Below are positions 6,560-6,650 of a stretch of 6,650 nt of DNA, in pieces. The stretch spans positions 1 through 6,650 of the forward strand of contig JAPWUZ010000149.1 of assembly GCA_028275265.1 (NCBI GenBank), read 5' to 3'. The stretch is from Armatimonadota bacterium (GTDB lineage: Bacteria > Armatimonadota > HRBIN16). The translations under genes were made by a program, and so were the position numbers. The notes below the pieces were generated by a model. The model was not told where the DNA came from, did not search any database, and was given only the letters and a program-made list of their open reading frames with translations. Numbering within the stretch: position 1 is the first letter of the stretch; each line of letters begins with the position of its first letter.

Positions 6560-6588
6560 CTTTATGAACACCTTGAGCAGGAGGATAC
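6553..6588 (+). promoter_or_regulatory. Inverted repeat that could hide the arsC ribosome-binding site
   Basis: GTATCCTC (6553-6560) and GAGGATAC (6581-6588) are perfect 8-bp complements. Pairing can extend inward by T6561·G6580 and T6562-A6579. The right arm contains the AGGAGG ribosome-binding site (6579-6584), so in RNA the hairpin would sequester it, with a 16-base loop. As DNA, the left arm covers the candidate -10 element, so it could equally be an operator. It could also be chance, since one arm is constrained by the ribosome-binding site. Confidence 0.4.
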
Positions 6589-6591
6589 GCT

Positions 6592-6650
6592 TTGAGGATT
6601 CTCTTCTTATGCACCGGCAACTCGTGCCGCAGCCAGATGGCGGAGGGCTT
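6592..6650 (+). CDS. arsC: Arsenate reductase ArsC / low-molecular-weight protein tyrosine phosphatase family (5' end only)
   Basis: The visible 19 codons read MRILFLCTGNSCRSQMAEG and then run off the window. This is the N-terminal P-loop of the low-molecular-weight phosphatase fold, with the catalytic CX5R motif C7-T-G-N-S-C-R13 in the form typical of thioredoxin-coupled arsenate reductases (CTGNSCRSQMAEG). Such enzymes reduce arsenate to arsenite in the cytoplasm, using a cysteine relay and thioredoxin, and the arsenite is then exported by an Ars pump. The start is a TTG at 6592: AGGAGG (6579-6584) lies 7 bases upstream, and an in-frame TGA at 6574-6576 excludes any earlier start. The later relay cysteines lie outside the window, so a plain protein tyrosine phosphatase remains possible. 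It diverges from the prepilin operon across a 231-base intergenic region. Confidence 0.85.
   Translation, partial: MRILFLCTGNSCRSQMAEG

Noticed and set aside
6386..6571. Minus-strand open frame of 61 residues upstream of prepilin gene 1, with several cysteines
   Set aside because: It spans the promoter at 6461-6489, has no ribosome-binding site that I can see, and its start lies upstream of the predicted transcript. Most likely chance.
6564..6650. ATG at 6564 as start of a leader peptide or alternative arsC start
   Set aside because: It is out of frame with the CX5R motif, has no ribosome-binding site, and its translation shows no recognisable feature. The TTG at 6592 fits the family N terminus exactly.

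Overview
The window is moderately G+C-rich bacterial DNA. It most likely comes from a member of the Armatimonadota (Armatimonadetes). Two adjacent prepilin-like proteins carry the long hydrophobic 'FTLIELLVVIAII...ILFPVF' leader, an 'ARxKA' stretch, a 'YxxDYD' motif and a C-terminal H-X9-DG motif. That combination is common in Armatimonadota and also occurs in Planctomycetota and relatives. Exported PQQ-type beta-propellers ending in a dockerin-like double EF-hand domain fit the same group. The assignment rests on recognising protein style, not on a marker gene.

Layout. At the left edge (1-38) there may be the last codons of an upstream plus-strand gene. It is followed by a small plus-strand gene (50-382) for a one-helix membrane protein with a cytoplasmic coiled coil. 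That gene runs into a strong hairpin terminator (385-419). From there to 6360 everything is on the minus strand, in transcription order: prepilin-like gene 1 (6360-5650), prepilin-like gene 2 (5638-4793), propeller-dockerin gene B (4672-2657) and propeller-dockerin gene A (2504-432). Gaps between them are 11, 120 and 152 bases. A textbook sigma-70 promoter with an upstream A-tract lies at 6461-6499, and the only clear factor-independent terminator on this strand is at 419-385. The four genes could therefore form one transcription unit. At the right edge, diverging from the operon, is the 5' end of a plus-strand arsenate reductase / low-molecular-weight phosphatase gene (6592 onward), with a TTG start and a ribosome-binding site that can be hidden in a hairpin.

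How the genes may work together. All four minus-strand products are predicted to leave the cytoplasm: two by prepilin-peptidase-type leaders, two by Sec signal peptides. The propellers end in calcium-binding dockerin-like modules that could dock to a surface partner, but no cohesin is in the window. The two propeller genes are paralogues, and their dockerin-coding DNA is far more alike than the rest, including 83 identical bases. This suggests recent gene conversion or exchange of the module. No CRISPR array, transposase, tRNA or rRNA was seen.
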